Origin: Aquimarina algiphila | GTDB lineage: Bacteria > Bacteroidota > Bacteroidia > Flavobacteriales > Flavobacteriaceae | Length of the DNA stretch: 64,000 nucleotides | Direction of reading: 5' to 3' | NCBI RefSeq assembly: GCF_007489275.1 | Contig: NZ_VLNR01000030.1 | Location: forward strand, 1-64,000 | Shown here: positions 54,840 through 62,855 of the stretch, piece by piece | How the letters are laid out: each line of letters begins with the position of its first letter | Position numbering within the stretch: the stretch's first letter is position 1 | Made by a program: the position numbers and the translations under genes | The notes under the pieces: model-generated | Told to the model about the DNA's origin: nothing | Seen by the model: only the letters and a program-made list of their open reading frames with translations | Database searches by the model: none

Positions 54840-56885
54840 ATGTTTAGATTTCTATTAAGATTTATAATTATTATCTTATTACTTTTTCAAATTGGATGTG
54901 ATAATCTAGATAAAGAAGTAAAGAATGAGGAATTGAAATCAAATTTAATACAATCTCATATTGATGAAGCTAGAAACAAAAAAAACTCGGATGAAGAACG
55001 AAAAAACAATTTAGAAAAAGCATATGGCATTTATTCTACACTTATTGATAATACATATAAAATAGAAAAAATTCAAGAAATTTCATTTGTGTATTTTGAA
55101 CTTAAAGATTATGATAATTATAGAATAATGAATGAAAAAGCCTTGAAATTATCTAAATCTATTAATGATTCATTGAATATCGCTGAATCACATACTTATT
55201 TAGGGCTTTATTATAAGGCGTCTAGACTTGATTTAGCATATGAAAACTTCTATGAAGCTGAGGAGATATATTCATCCTTATATAATAAACAAAATGGATC
55301 TGAGGGCCATGCATTTGATAGAGGTAAGGTTTTAACAGATCTAGCCCTTATATTAAGAAAAATCAAAAATTATAGTGAAAGTGAATCATTAACTATTAAA
55401 GCAATAGAAAATTTTGAATTAGCTAAAAATAACTTGTATATACCATTATGTTATACAAATTTGGGAATAATAGCAAAGTATACAGAGTTTTATGATAAAG
55501 CAATTGAATATCATAAAAAAGCGATAGAATATGCGAAAGGCACAGAAGCTGAAGTGTTGCAGATACTTACTTCTTATAACAATATAGGTACAACATATAA
55601 ATCTCAAAAAAAATATGATAAAGCAAAAGAATATTATAATAAAGCACTAACATACACTGATTTTTTAAGTAAAAATCCAAAAAGACGTGCTAGATTAATT
55701 GATAACTTAGCTTATGTTAATTTTTTGTCTAATGATACTTCTAATATCCCAGATCTTTTTTTTAAAGCGCTAAAAATACGAGATAGTATAGGGGATAAAT
55801 ATGGAATTGCTACTAATAAGTTGCATCTAGCAGAATATTATAAATCTATAGGAGAAGATAGTATTTCAAGGATGTACGCTTATCAATCGAAAGATTTATC
55901 GTTAGAATTACAAAAGAATGAAGAGTTATTAAAGACTTATCAAGTTTTGTCTAAAGTTTCAGATAGTAAGGAGGGATTAGAATATGCAAATGAGTATATC
56001 AAACTGAATGATAGTTTAGTTAAAGAAGAGCGCTTATTTAGAGATAAGTTTGCTCGTATTCGTTTCGAAACAGATGAAATTGTAGAACAAAATCAACAAA
56101 TCAGTCGAGAAAATGAAATCCTAATCATTGCAATACTAGGATTAACAGCCTTATTTTTATTGGGATATATTATTTTTAGACAACAACAGAGTAATAAAGA
56201 GCTATTATTTGCTCAAACCCAGCAAGAGTCTAACGAGGAGATTTATCGATTATTCATTAATCAACAAATCAAACTAGAAGAAGGTCGGCAGTTGGAGCAA
56301 CAACGTATGTCAGAAGAGTTGCATGATGGGGTATTAGGTAGATTGTTTGGGGTGCGATTGAGCCTCGATGGGATCAACCAGCGTGCCAATGATGAGTTTA
56401 CAGATTCAAGAAATAAATATATAGAAGAGCTTAAAGCCATAGAAAAAGAGATACGACTCATCTCTCATGATCTGGGTGCAGAAACCTTACCGTCTGATGT
56501 AGCCTATATTGATGCGGTAGAAAACCTGATCAAAGACCTGTGCGAAGTGCATAAGCTAGAGTTTGAGTTTAATAATGATGAGGATATCGATTGGGAGGAG
56601 ATTGATGATCAGAAAAAGGTAAATTTCTTTAGAATTTTACAAGAGTCGATGCAGAATATTTTTAAACACGCCCATGCAGATAGTATAAAAATAAACTTTG
56701 ATTATGTCGAGGATAAAATAAATCTTACTATTTTAGATGATGGAATAGGGTTTAGAGAAAATAAGGTTAAAAAAGGAATTGGTTTAAAAAACATTACTTC
56801 GAGGGTTAGTCAGATGAGTGGAGTAGTTAAGTTTTTGAGTGAAGTAAACTCAGGAACTACCGTATCAGTAAGTGTACCGGTGTAA
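54840..56885 (+). CDS. TPR-containing sensor histidine kinase (HisKA_3 type)
   Basis: A 681-residue membrane kinase. The N-terminus is a lipoprotein-like or signal-anchor segment (FLLRFIIIILLLFQIGC). About 380 residues of tetratricopeptide repeats follow (for example YTNLGIIAKYTEFYDKAIEYHKKAIEYA). Then come a membrane helix around residue 430-447, a coiled-coil linker, and the DesK/NarX-type dimerisation helix with His495 in SEELHDGVLGRLFGVRLSL. The ATPase domain ends with ILDDGIGF and KGIGLKNITSRVSQMSG. The outside TPR array would sense a protein or peptide. The response regulator follows ~100 bp downstream. I start at the ATG at 54840; a TTG 30 bp earlier is possible. Confidence 0.93.
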   Translation: MFRFLLRFIIIILLLFQIGCDNLDKEVKNEELKSNLIQSHIDEARNKKNSDEERKNNLEKAYGIYSTLIDNTYKIEKIQEISFVYFELKDYDNYRIMNEKALKLSKSINDSLNIAESHTYLGLYYKASRLDLAYENFYEAEEIYSSLYNKQNGSEGHAFDRGKVLTDLALILRKIKNYSESESLTIKAIENFELAKNNLYIPLCYTNLGIIAKYTEFYDKAIEYHKKAIEYAKGTEAEVLQILTSYNNIGTTYKSQKKYDKAKEYYNKALTYTDFLSKNPKRRARLIDNLAYVNFLSNDTSNIPDLFFKALKIRDSIGDKYGIATNKLHLAEYYKSIGEDSISRMYAYQSKDLSLELQKNEELLKTYQVLSKVSDSKEGLEYANEYIKLNDSLVKEERLFRDKFARIRFETDEIVEQNQQISRENEILIIAILGLTALFLLGYIIFRQQQSNKELLFAQTQQESNEEIYRLFINQQIKLEEGRQLEQQRMSEELHDGVLGRLFGVRLSLDGINQRANDEFTDSRNKYIEELKAIEKEIRLISHDLGAETLPSDVAYIDAVENLIKDLCEVHKLEFEFNNDEDIDWEEIDDQKKVNFFRILQESMQNIFKHAHADSIKINFDYVEDKINLTILDDGIGFRENKVKKGIGLKNITSRVSQMSGVVKFLSEVNSGTTVSVSVPV

Positions 56886-56981
56886 AACTAATAGATAGAA
56901 TAGATACATACTATTTTTTCTTTTGCCGAGTTAAATTATAATACGGTATTATTTTTAAAACCTAAACAACAATTTTTAAAG

Positions 56982-57653
56982 ATGAAGAAAAAACTAAAAG
57001 TTCTTATGATCGATGATCATCCCATGATTATCGAAGGGTATAAAAATACCTTGTTAGGAGAAAATCAAAAAGAGTATCAAATTAAGATTGATATTGCATC
57101 CAACTGTGATGATGCATATGCAAACATCGTAAAATCTTCTGAGACGGTACCTTATGATATGCTTTTTATTGATATCAAATTACCTCCTTCTTCAGACGGA
57201 ACGATTACTTCTGGTGAGGATTTGGCAAAACATGCCAAAGAATTGTTGCCAAAGTCAAAGGTGATTATTCTCACCATGCATAGAGAAGATCATAGAATAC
57301 ATAACATACTTAAAAACATTAACCCGGCGGGATTCTTAATTAAGAGTGATCTTACGTCTAGTGAACTGTTATTGGCATTCAATAACATTGTAAAAGGTAA
57401 AGCCTATTATAGTGCCACGGTAAATGATCATTTTAGAAAAATGATGACCAATAAGTTTTCTCTGGATGAAAAAAACCTTAAGATTTTGTATCATTTATCT
57501 CGGGGTGTAAAAACGAAAAATCTTCCTAATTATGTGAGCTTATCACTAAGTGCAATCGAGAAAAGAAAAAATCAGATTAAAGAGATGTTTTCTATTGCCA
57601 AAGCTGATGATCAAAAATTATTAGAAGAAGCTCGCAAAAGAGGTTTTATATAA
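56982..57653 (+). CDS. LuxR/NarL-like response regulator
   Basis: A 223-residue response regulator, the evident partner of the kinase upstream. The receiver domain has KVLMIDDHPMIIEGY with the acidic pair, the phosphoacceptor Asp in DMLFIDIKLPPSS, and the Lys in GFLIKSDLTSSEL. The output end (LDEKNLKILYHLSRGVKTKNLPNYVSLSLSAIEKRKNQIKEMF) is a divergent LuxR-type helix-turn-helix, shorter and more degenerate than in NarL. An unusually long gap (AETVPYD region) precedes the phosphoacceptor strand, as in many Bacteroidota members. A terminator follows. Confidence 0.92.
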   Translation: MKKKLKVLMIDDHPMIIEGYKNTLLGENQKEYQIKIDIASNCDDAYANIVKSSETVPYDMLFIDIKLPPSSDGTITSGEDLAKHAKELLPKSKVIILTMHREDHRIHNILKNINPAGFLIKSDLTSSELLLAFNNIVKGKAYYSATVNDHFRKMMTNKFSLDEKNLKILYHLSRGVKTKNLPNYVSLSLSAIEKRKNQIKEMFSIAKADDQKLLEEARKRGFI

Positions 57654-57713
57654 TATAACATATTGATATTTAAGATGTTTTAAATTTTTGTAAAATATAC
57701 AAGTATAAAAATA

Positions 57714-57742
57714 GGCGATCCATATTGGATTGCCTTTTTTTA
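57714..57742 (+). terminator. Terminator after the response regulator
   Basis: GGCGATCC / GGATTGCC (one G-T wobble pair) with an ATATT loop, followed by a T run, 60 bp after the stop. Confidence 0.8.
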
Positions 57743-57770
57743 TATAATTCATAAGGGTTAATAGGGTTTT

Positions 57771-57861
57771 TACGGTTTTAACGTATATATTTTGATGTTT
57801 TGCACTGATGATAATTAAAGTTTTATGTCTACTTTTATAATGTTAAAGAAAACATAAAGTA
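57771..57861 (+). promoter_or_regulatory. Conserved upstream block 1, sulfatase copy
   Basis: This 91-bp block aligns without gaps to 61924-62014; by hand count 69 of 91 positions match. The core parts are TTTTGATGTTTT near the left and TTTATAATGTTAAA near the right, followed by AAAACATAA. It begins with TACGGTTTTAACGTA. It probably contains the promoter and an upstream activator site. The first half resembles the palindrome upstream of the LytTR gene at 53068. Confidence 0.6.
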
Positions 57862-58156
57862 AACACAATATTTTTTACGATTATTTATAGAAGGAAACTA
57901 CACTAGACATTTTATTTTCTTACCTCTACTTGTCATCTGTGTCTTTTTTAGATAGTTACTCACAATCATATTTGTCAAAATCATAAAGAAGGTATGCTTA
58001 TATCCTCAATGGGATAAAAGTATATGAACATTATGATGTTCTGGTAAAAAATGGGAATAAACAATATACAATAAGAAGGTATTAAGCTGATACATCAGAG
58101 ATACAATAATTAACTATTTCTTCTGAGAAACAGCTTGTGAAAATAACGCTGCAAAA

Positions 58157-58208
58157 TTGTAAAACTTTGGCGAGCCAGCAATTGCAGTACTGAATAACGA
58201 GTAATTTA
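58157..58208 (+). promoter_or_regulatory. Conserved leader block 2, sulfatase copy
   Basis: It matches 62330-62384: both read TTGTAAAA, then TTTGGCGAGCCA, then a variable dozen bases, then CTGAATAACGA and AATTTA. The centre TGGC-GA-GCCA is a dyad. It lies ~300 bp downstream of block 1 and therefore probably in the transcribed leader. No RNA family is recognised. Confidence 0.6.
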
Positions 58209-58226
58209 AAAATAAAACCAATACAT

Positions 58227-58340
58227 ATGCCCAAATATTTTCGAAAAAATGATCGCGAAGCTACTTTGCTTTGTAGACAATACTATGCCAAATCCAAATG
58301 CAAAACGGCATCTCTAGTATACAGTATCAATACAGAATAA
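58227..58340 (+). CDS. Possible 37-codon leader ORF before the sulfatase gene
   Basis: The ATG at 58227 opens 37 codons ending at TAA, beginning MPKYFRKNDREATLLC and ending in SINTE. The product is basic, with two Cys and no signal peptide. It starts 18 bp after conserved block 2, just as a 152-codon frame starts right after block 2 at the second locus. No homology is evident and no strong ribosome-binding site is seen, so it may be chance. If translated, it could be a regulatory leader peptide. Confidence 0.3.
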   Translation: MPKYFRKNDREATLLCRQYYAKSKCKTASLVYSINTE

Positions 58341-58467
58341 CAAAAGCAAACTTTTACAAAACCCTAAGTACACCCAAACCGATATTGTCAAAAACAATAT
58401 AAATAAAGAATAACTAAATAATCAGTGTAGTATGCTACATCAACATGTAACCTTAATCTATTAATCT

Positions 58468-61400
58468 ATGAAAACAACAATTAAATTTTTAACGCTACTG
58501 CTCGTTTTTGGAGTTGGTGGTTCAATCTATGCACAGTCTCCTAACATCGTGGTGATCATTGCCGATGATATGGGGTGGTCTCAGGTGAGTACAGGGCTAA
58601 CAAATCTTAATAATCCTAGTGATTTCTATGAAACTCCAAGATTAGAAACGTTAGCGATAGAAGGTATAGCATTTGATAATGCATATGTAAACGGAGCGAA
58701 TTGCGCACCTACAAGGGCAGCCATTTTAAGTGGTCAATATGCATCAAGACCTGATAATAATGTATTTGCGGTTAATGGATTAAATAGAGGAGGAAATTCT
58801 ACATTGTTGGTAGGCCCAAGTCAGGGAATCTCAAATGGAGAAGACGAAATCCCCGCAAGTGCGATTACTATTGCAGAAACAATAAAGACAGCTGGATATA
58901 CAACTGCGCATTTTGGAAAATATCATTCTGGTGGAAGTCTAAATAATTCACCAACTGATCAGGGGTTTGATTTTAATTATGGAGGAGGATCAGATGGTGC
59001 TCCAGGATCTTATTTTGCTGCTTTGTCAGGAAGTAACTGGGAGTTTCATCCAAGAATTGGCCCAGAACTAGATGTATATGCTTCGCCATATACTGCAGCA
59101 GAATCATTAGCTCTTGCGGGTGATAATTCGCTCACAGGTACAGCCAAACATGTAACAGATGCCATGGCAGATGCAGCAATTGATTTTATGAATGCAAATA
59201 ACAGTTCTCCATTTTTTATGCATTTTAGCAACTTTGCAATCCATGGACCATGGGGGCAAGCTAATGCAAGACCAGATCTGTATGCTAAATACGTAGCAAA
59301 AAATAATACTAATCCTAGTCAGATGGGACATACCAATATCGCTCAGGCAGCTATTGCAGAAGGAATGGATCAGACCATAGGTAGACTTATAGATTATTTA
59401 AAAACTACTCCAGATCCAAGAAATGCAGGCCAAATGCTTTCGGCAAATACATTAGTGTATTTTATTTCTGATAATGGAGGTGCAATAGGTACCGAAGATA
59501 ATGGTCCATTACGAGGTATGAAAGGTGAACACTATGAAGGAGGAGTACGATCTATTACCATGGCTTGGTCAGAAGGGCTGCTGGCAAACACAGGAACTAT
59601 AAATAGTACTCCTGTTGTAGCTTTTGATTTATATCCAACACTAGTTGAAGCAGCTGGAGGAACATTACCGGCAGGATACGAAATAGATGGAGTAAGTCAG
59701 TGGTCAATGCTAACAGGTACTAATCCAAACTTAAACAGAGATGCAATTTATTGGCATTTCCCGGGATATTTAATAGATTCTAAGAGAGATCAAAGACCAG
59801 TTTCTATTATAAGAAAAGGAGATTATAAACTGATTCATAATTTTGAAACAGCATCATATGAGTTATATGATTTGATAAATGATATTAGTGAATCAAACAA
59901 TTTGTTGTCAGGAAGTCCAGATGTTGCCACATTAACCATCGGAAATGATTTAAGTACAGATCTTCGTAATTACTTGATTGATATATCGGCTCCTTTGCCA
60001 ACATTTAGAAGTAGTGGTGCTACAGTTCCTTTACCAGAGATTATTGAAATTACGACACCTCCTCCAGGAGGATGTGGAGCTCCCGATTCTTATATTGCAT
60101 TTTGGAATTTTGACAGTGTAAATGGAGCTAATGATGCATCTGTAAATAATAATGATCCTCTTTCTACTATAGGAACACTAACTTATGATACTATAGATTT
60201 TAAAGAAGGAGACCAGTCTTTTGTGTTTGACGGAGCTACAAAAATACAGTATAGTCAAAACCCAGGACCGTTTATGATTTCTTCAATGACTCAGAGAAGT
60301 GTCGCTATGTGGATAAAACCAACGGCATTATCAGGTATCCAGAATCTTTTTGAAGAAGGTGGAGGAATTAGCGGAGTGGTTCTGCGATTAAATGGAGCAA
60401 ATCTGGAATCAATAGTACGAAATAGTTCTACTGTTTCTGATACCCGTAGTGCAGCATTCCCAAATGATGGAGATTGGCATCATATTGCAGTAACCTATAA
60501 TGGTGGAGCTACAAGTCATGAATTATATATCGATGGCGTTTCTGTTTCATCTAGTGCAGCTGCTCCAGGTTCTGTTCCTACTCATATTGGATCAGGAGGT
60601 ATAGGTGGGGTTCAAAAAAAGGATAGTTTTGGCGAAACTGCTGATAATTTCTATACCGGGAAAATGGATGCAGCAGCAGTTTATGATGTTGCACTTTCGA
60701 CAGCGCAAGTAGTAGAAGCTGCCTGTGTAGATGATACACCACCACCGCCACCACCAGTATGTACCTATTCTGTAATTAATTCAGAAGATTTTGAATCTGG
60801 TTTGGGAATTTGGATAGATGGTGGAGCTGACGCAAGAAGAAGTTCAAGTGATGCCGCATATGCAAATGGAACCTATTGTGTGAGATTACAAGATAATACA
60901 TCAACATCAGTGATGACGACAAGTAATCTGGATCTAACAACTTATGAAGAACTTACCATTGATTTCTCATATTATTGCAGAAGTATGGATAATGGTAATG
61001 AAGATTTTTGGCTTCAGATTTCAACAGATGGTGGAGCAAGTTTTACTACGGTAGAAGAATGGAACCAAGGAGATGAATTTGTAAACGATCAACGTTATAA
61101 TGATCAGGTAGTTATAGCTGGACCTTTTACTGCGAATACACAGATTCGATTTAGAGCAGATGCTTCTGGTAATCAGGATTGGGTATATATAGATGATGTG
61201 GTAATTAATGGATGTACAACCTCTGCGGCAAGAGCAAATGAAATGTTGGTTGTTCATGAAAATGCAGAAACAGAAACACAGGCGGTTGCAGAAGAAGAAA
61301 TTGAAACAAAAGGAGATGAAAATTCTATATATCCAAACCCATTTAACAATCAGATTAATATAACCATAAAAGGAGGGAATTACCAGAATGCAGAGATAGA

Positions 61401-61554
61401 GTTATTTAATAATCTGGGACAATCTTTATTTTTAAAATCATATCAAAAAGAAGAAAGAATAAAAGTGTCCACTCAGGATTTACCTGCAGGTCAGTATTTT
61501 GTTAAAATAAATATCGATAATAAGATAACAACAAAACGATTAATAAAAATGTAA
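58468..61554 (+). CDS. Secreted sulfatase with LamG-like domain and T9SS sorting signal
   Basis: A 1028-residue exported enzyme. The signal peptide ends near SIYAQ. The sulfatase domain (~25-520) has the metal-binding Asp pair in VVIIADDMGW (33-34) and the formylglycine motif Cys79-Ala-Pro-Thr-Arg83, so it needs anaerobic or FGE-type maturation by an enzyme encoded elsewhere. HFGKYHSGG and ISDNGG are further core parts. A LamG/concanavalin-like domain (~540-755) is followed by a jelly-roll module (~765-915, with WVYIDDVVINGC) and a T9SS type A domain (YPNPFNNQINI to RLIKM). It likely acts on sulfated algal polysaccharide outside the cell. A long leader with two conserved blocks precedes it. 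Confidence 0.92.
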   Translation: MKTTIKFLTLLLVFGVGGSIYAQSPNIVVIIADDMGWSQVSTGLTNLNNPSDFYETPRLETLAIEGIAFDNAYVNGANCAPTRAAILSGQYASRPDNNVFAVNGLNRGGNSTLLVGPSQGISNGEDEIPASAITIAETIKTAGYTTAHFGKYHSGGSLNNSPTDQGFDFNYGGGSDGAPGSYFAALSGSNWEFHPRIGPELDVYASPYTAAESLALAGDNSLTGTAKHVTDAMADAAIDFMNANNSSPFFMHFSNFAIHGPWGQANARPDLYAKYVAKNNTNPSQMGHTNIAQAAIAEGMDQTIGRLIDYLKTTPDPRNAGQMLSANTLVYFISDNGGAIGTEDNGPLRGMKGEHYEGGVRSITMAWSEGLLANTGTINSTPVVAFDLYPTLVEAAGGTLPAGYEIDGVSQWSMLTGTNPNLNRDAIYWHFPGYLIDSKRDQRPVSIIRKGDYKLIHNFETASYELYDLINDISESNNLLSGSPDVATLTIGNDLSTDLRNYLIDISAPLPTFRSSGATVPLPEIIEITTPPPGGCGAPDSYIAFWNFDSVNGANDASVNNNDPLSTIGTLTYDTIDFKEGDQSFVFDGATKIQYSQNPGPFMISSMTQRSVAMWIKPTALSGIQNLFEEGGGISGVVLRLNGANLESIVRNSSTVSDTRSAAFPNDGDWHHIAVTYNGGATSHELYIDGVSVSSSAAAPGSVPTHIGSGGIGGVQKKDSFGETADNFYTGKMDAAAVYDVALSTAQVVEAACVDDTPPPPPPVCTYSVINSEDFESGLGIWIDGGADARRSSSDAAYANGTYCVRLQDNTSTSVMTTSNLDLTTYEELTIDFSYYCRSMDNGNEDFWLQISTDGGASFTTVEEWNQGDEFVNDQRYNDQVVIAGPFTANTQIRFRADASGNQDWVYIDDVVINGCTTSAARANEMLVVHENAETETQAVAEEEIETKGDENSIYPNPFNNQINITIKGGNYQNAEIELFNNLGQSLFLKSYQKEERIKVSTQDLPAGQYFVKINIDNKITTKRLIKM

Positions 61555-61598
61555 ATATCATCTATGCAATAGGTATGATATAACACATATTAATATAT

Positions 61599-61640
61599 CC
61601 AAATGAGTAAATTATTTAGTTTACTCATTTGGTTTTTTTA
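61599..61640 (+). terminator. Terminator after the sulfatase
   Basis: CCAAATGAGTAAA / TTTACTCATTTGG forms a perfect 13-bp stem, followed by a T run, 45 bp after the stop. Confidence 0.92.
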
Positions 61641-61923
61641 TAAGTACTCTTCTTCTATACGTTTTAATTCCTTTTCTTAGATATATGGGTATAATTTACA
61701 GTCATAGTACAAAGATGTTATTACGATAAATTAGAGATTAAATTTCAGTATTAAATGCAGATTTTATCGATTAATAACAATATTAATCTCTTTTTTTAAG
61801 GTCAAAACCTCTTTTTTTATACGTTTATATCAGTTTTTTGTAGAAAATAGACTACAAAGTGTTTCTGTTTTTTAGTAATTAAAACTCCTTTTTCATTGAT
61901 AATCAGTGTTTTAATTGTTTAAT

Positions 61924-62014
61924 TGTGGTTTAGCCGTAATTATTTTGATGTTTTAAATTATTTAGAATCAAGCTTTTATGTATAAATTTATAATGTTAAA
62001 AAAAACATAATGTA
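61924..62014 (+). promoter_or_regulatory. Conserved upstream block 1, second copy
   Basis: A 91-bp block matching 57771-57861 without gaps (about 69 of 91 positions). It sits ~370 bp before the next gene in a spacer of ~830 bp that otherwise holds only the sulfatase terminator and AT-rich sequence. The best-conserved right half (TTTATAATGTTAAA then AAAACATAA) looks like a promoter core. Confidence 0.6.
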
Positions 62015-62329
62015 TGTTTTGCTAGTTATAATGTTTATTTGTCCCATAAATGTTATAAGTATTGAACTTAACCTGTAAAATAAATTGCCTGTGGAAAGCA
62101 TTATTTTTATCTCTTTAATGAAAAAATGACGGTTTTTTATCGTCACGATTTTTGTTGTTTAAATATGTATAAATTGTATTCTGAAAATTGTTTTTTTTAT
62201 ACAGTTGCAGAGTAGTAAATACATAATAATGAATAGGATAAAAATATAGATTGAATTCATATTGTTTTCCTTAAATAGTATATAATGATAAATAGTTAAA
62301 ATCATAGTATAACAATAACAATCTCACTG

Positions 62330-62384
62330 TTGTAAAAGTTTTGGCGAGCCAACGATAGTAGAGATCTGAATAACGATAAATTTA
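62330..62384 (+). promoter_or_regulatory. Conserved leader block 2, second copy
   Basis: It carries TTGTAAAA, TTTTGGCGAGCCAA (a dyad), then CTGAATAACGA and AAATTTA, as at 58157-58208. Here it ends two bases before the ATG of the next gene, so it overlaps the ribosome-binding region and could control translation directly. Confidence 0.6.
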
Positions 62385-62386
62385 AT

Positions 62387-62845
62387 ATGAAATTAACCAT
62401 GACAAGGTTTCATTTTTCTACATCCAAAGTTGTATCAAAACATCTTTCTGCAAAAGATAATATATCTAATTATACCACAATAATTTTAATAGGAGCAATG
62501 ACTCTTTTATTAGGGATTTATTCTTTTGTGGCATACTCCTTTTTAACAACTTCCTCTTCATTATTGATTGAAGACTATTCTTTTTTACCTACCACCATAA
62601 CCAGTCAAAACAAACAAACTAACCAATTTTTTTCGCATCATAAAGTAACTATAAATGATAATGTATTGATAAATAATGAGGCTATTGACTCACTTCCTAT
62701 TTCTACTTTTTTAAAAAATCATTTAGAACAGACCCCTAAAGATCACCCATTACAGAGGAGTAGATCTATGCTTTGTATCTCAGAAACAATAATAGAAACG
62801 GGTTTTTCTGAATCCTTTCAAAAAAATAATAAAACAGTTTCATAA
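62387..62845 (+). CDS. Small single-span membrane protein of unknown function
   Basis: I do not recognise this 152-residue protein. A basic N-terminus of ~28 residues is followed by one membrane helix (TTIILIGAMTLLLGIYSFVAYSFL). Then comes a Ser/Thr/Asn-rich outside part of ~100 residues without clear domains. It starts right after conserved leader block 2. Its stop is 10 bp before the start of a very large secreted protein on the same strand, suggesting co-translation. It could be a dedicated accessory factor for that protein. Confidence 0.6.
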   Translation: MKLTMTRFHFSTSKVVSKHLSAKDNISNYTTIILIGAMTLLLGIYSFVAYSFLTTSSSLLIEDYSFLPTTITSQNKQTNQFFSHHKVTINDNVLINNEAIDSLPISTFLKNHLEQTPKDHPLQRSRSMLCISETIIETGFSESFQKNNKTVS

Positions 62846-62855
62846 TAGATAGCTT

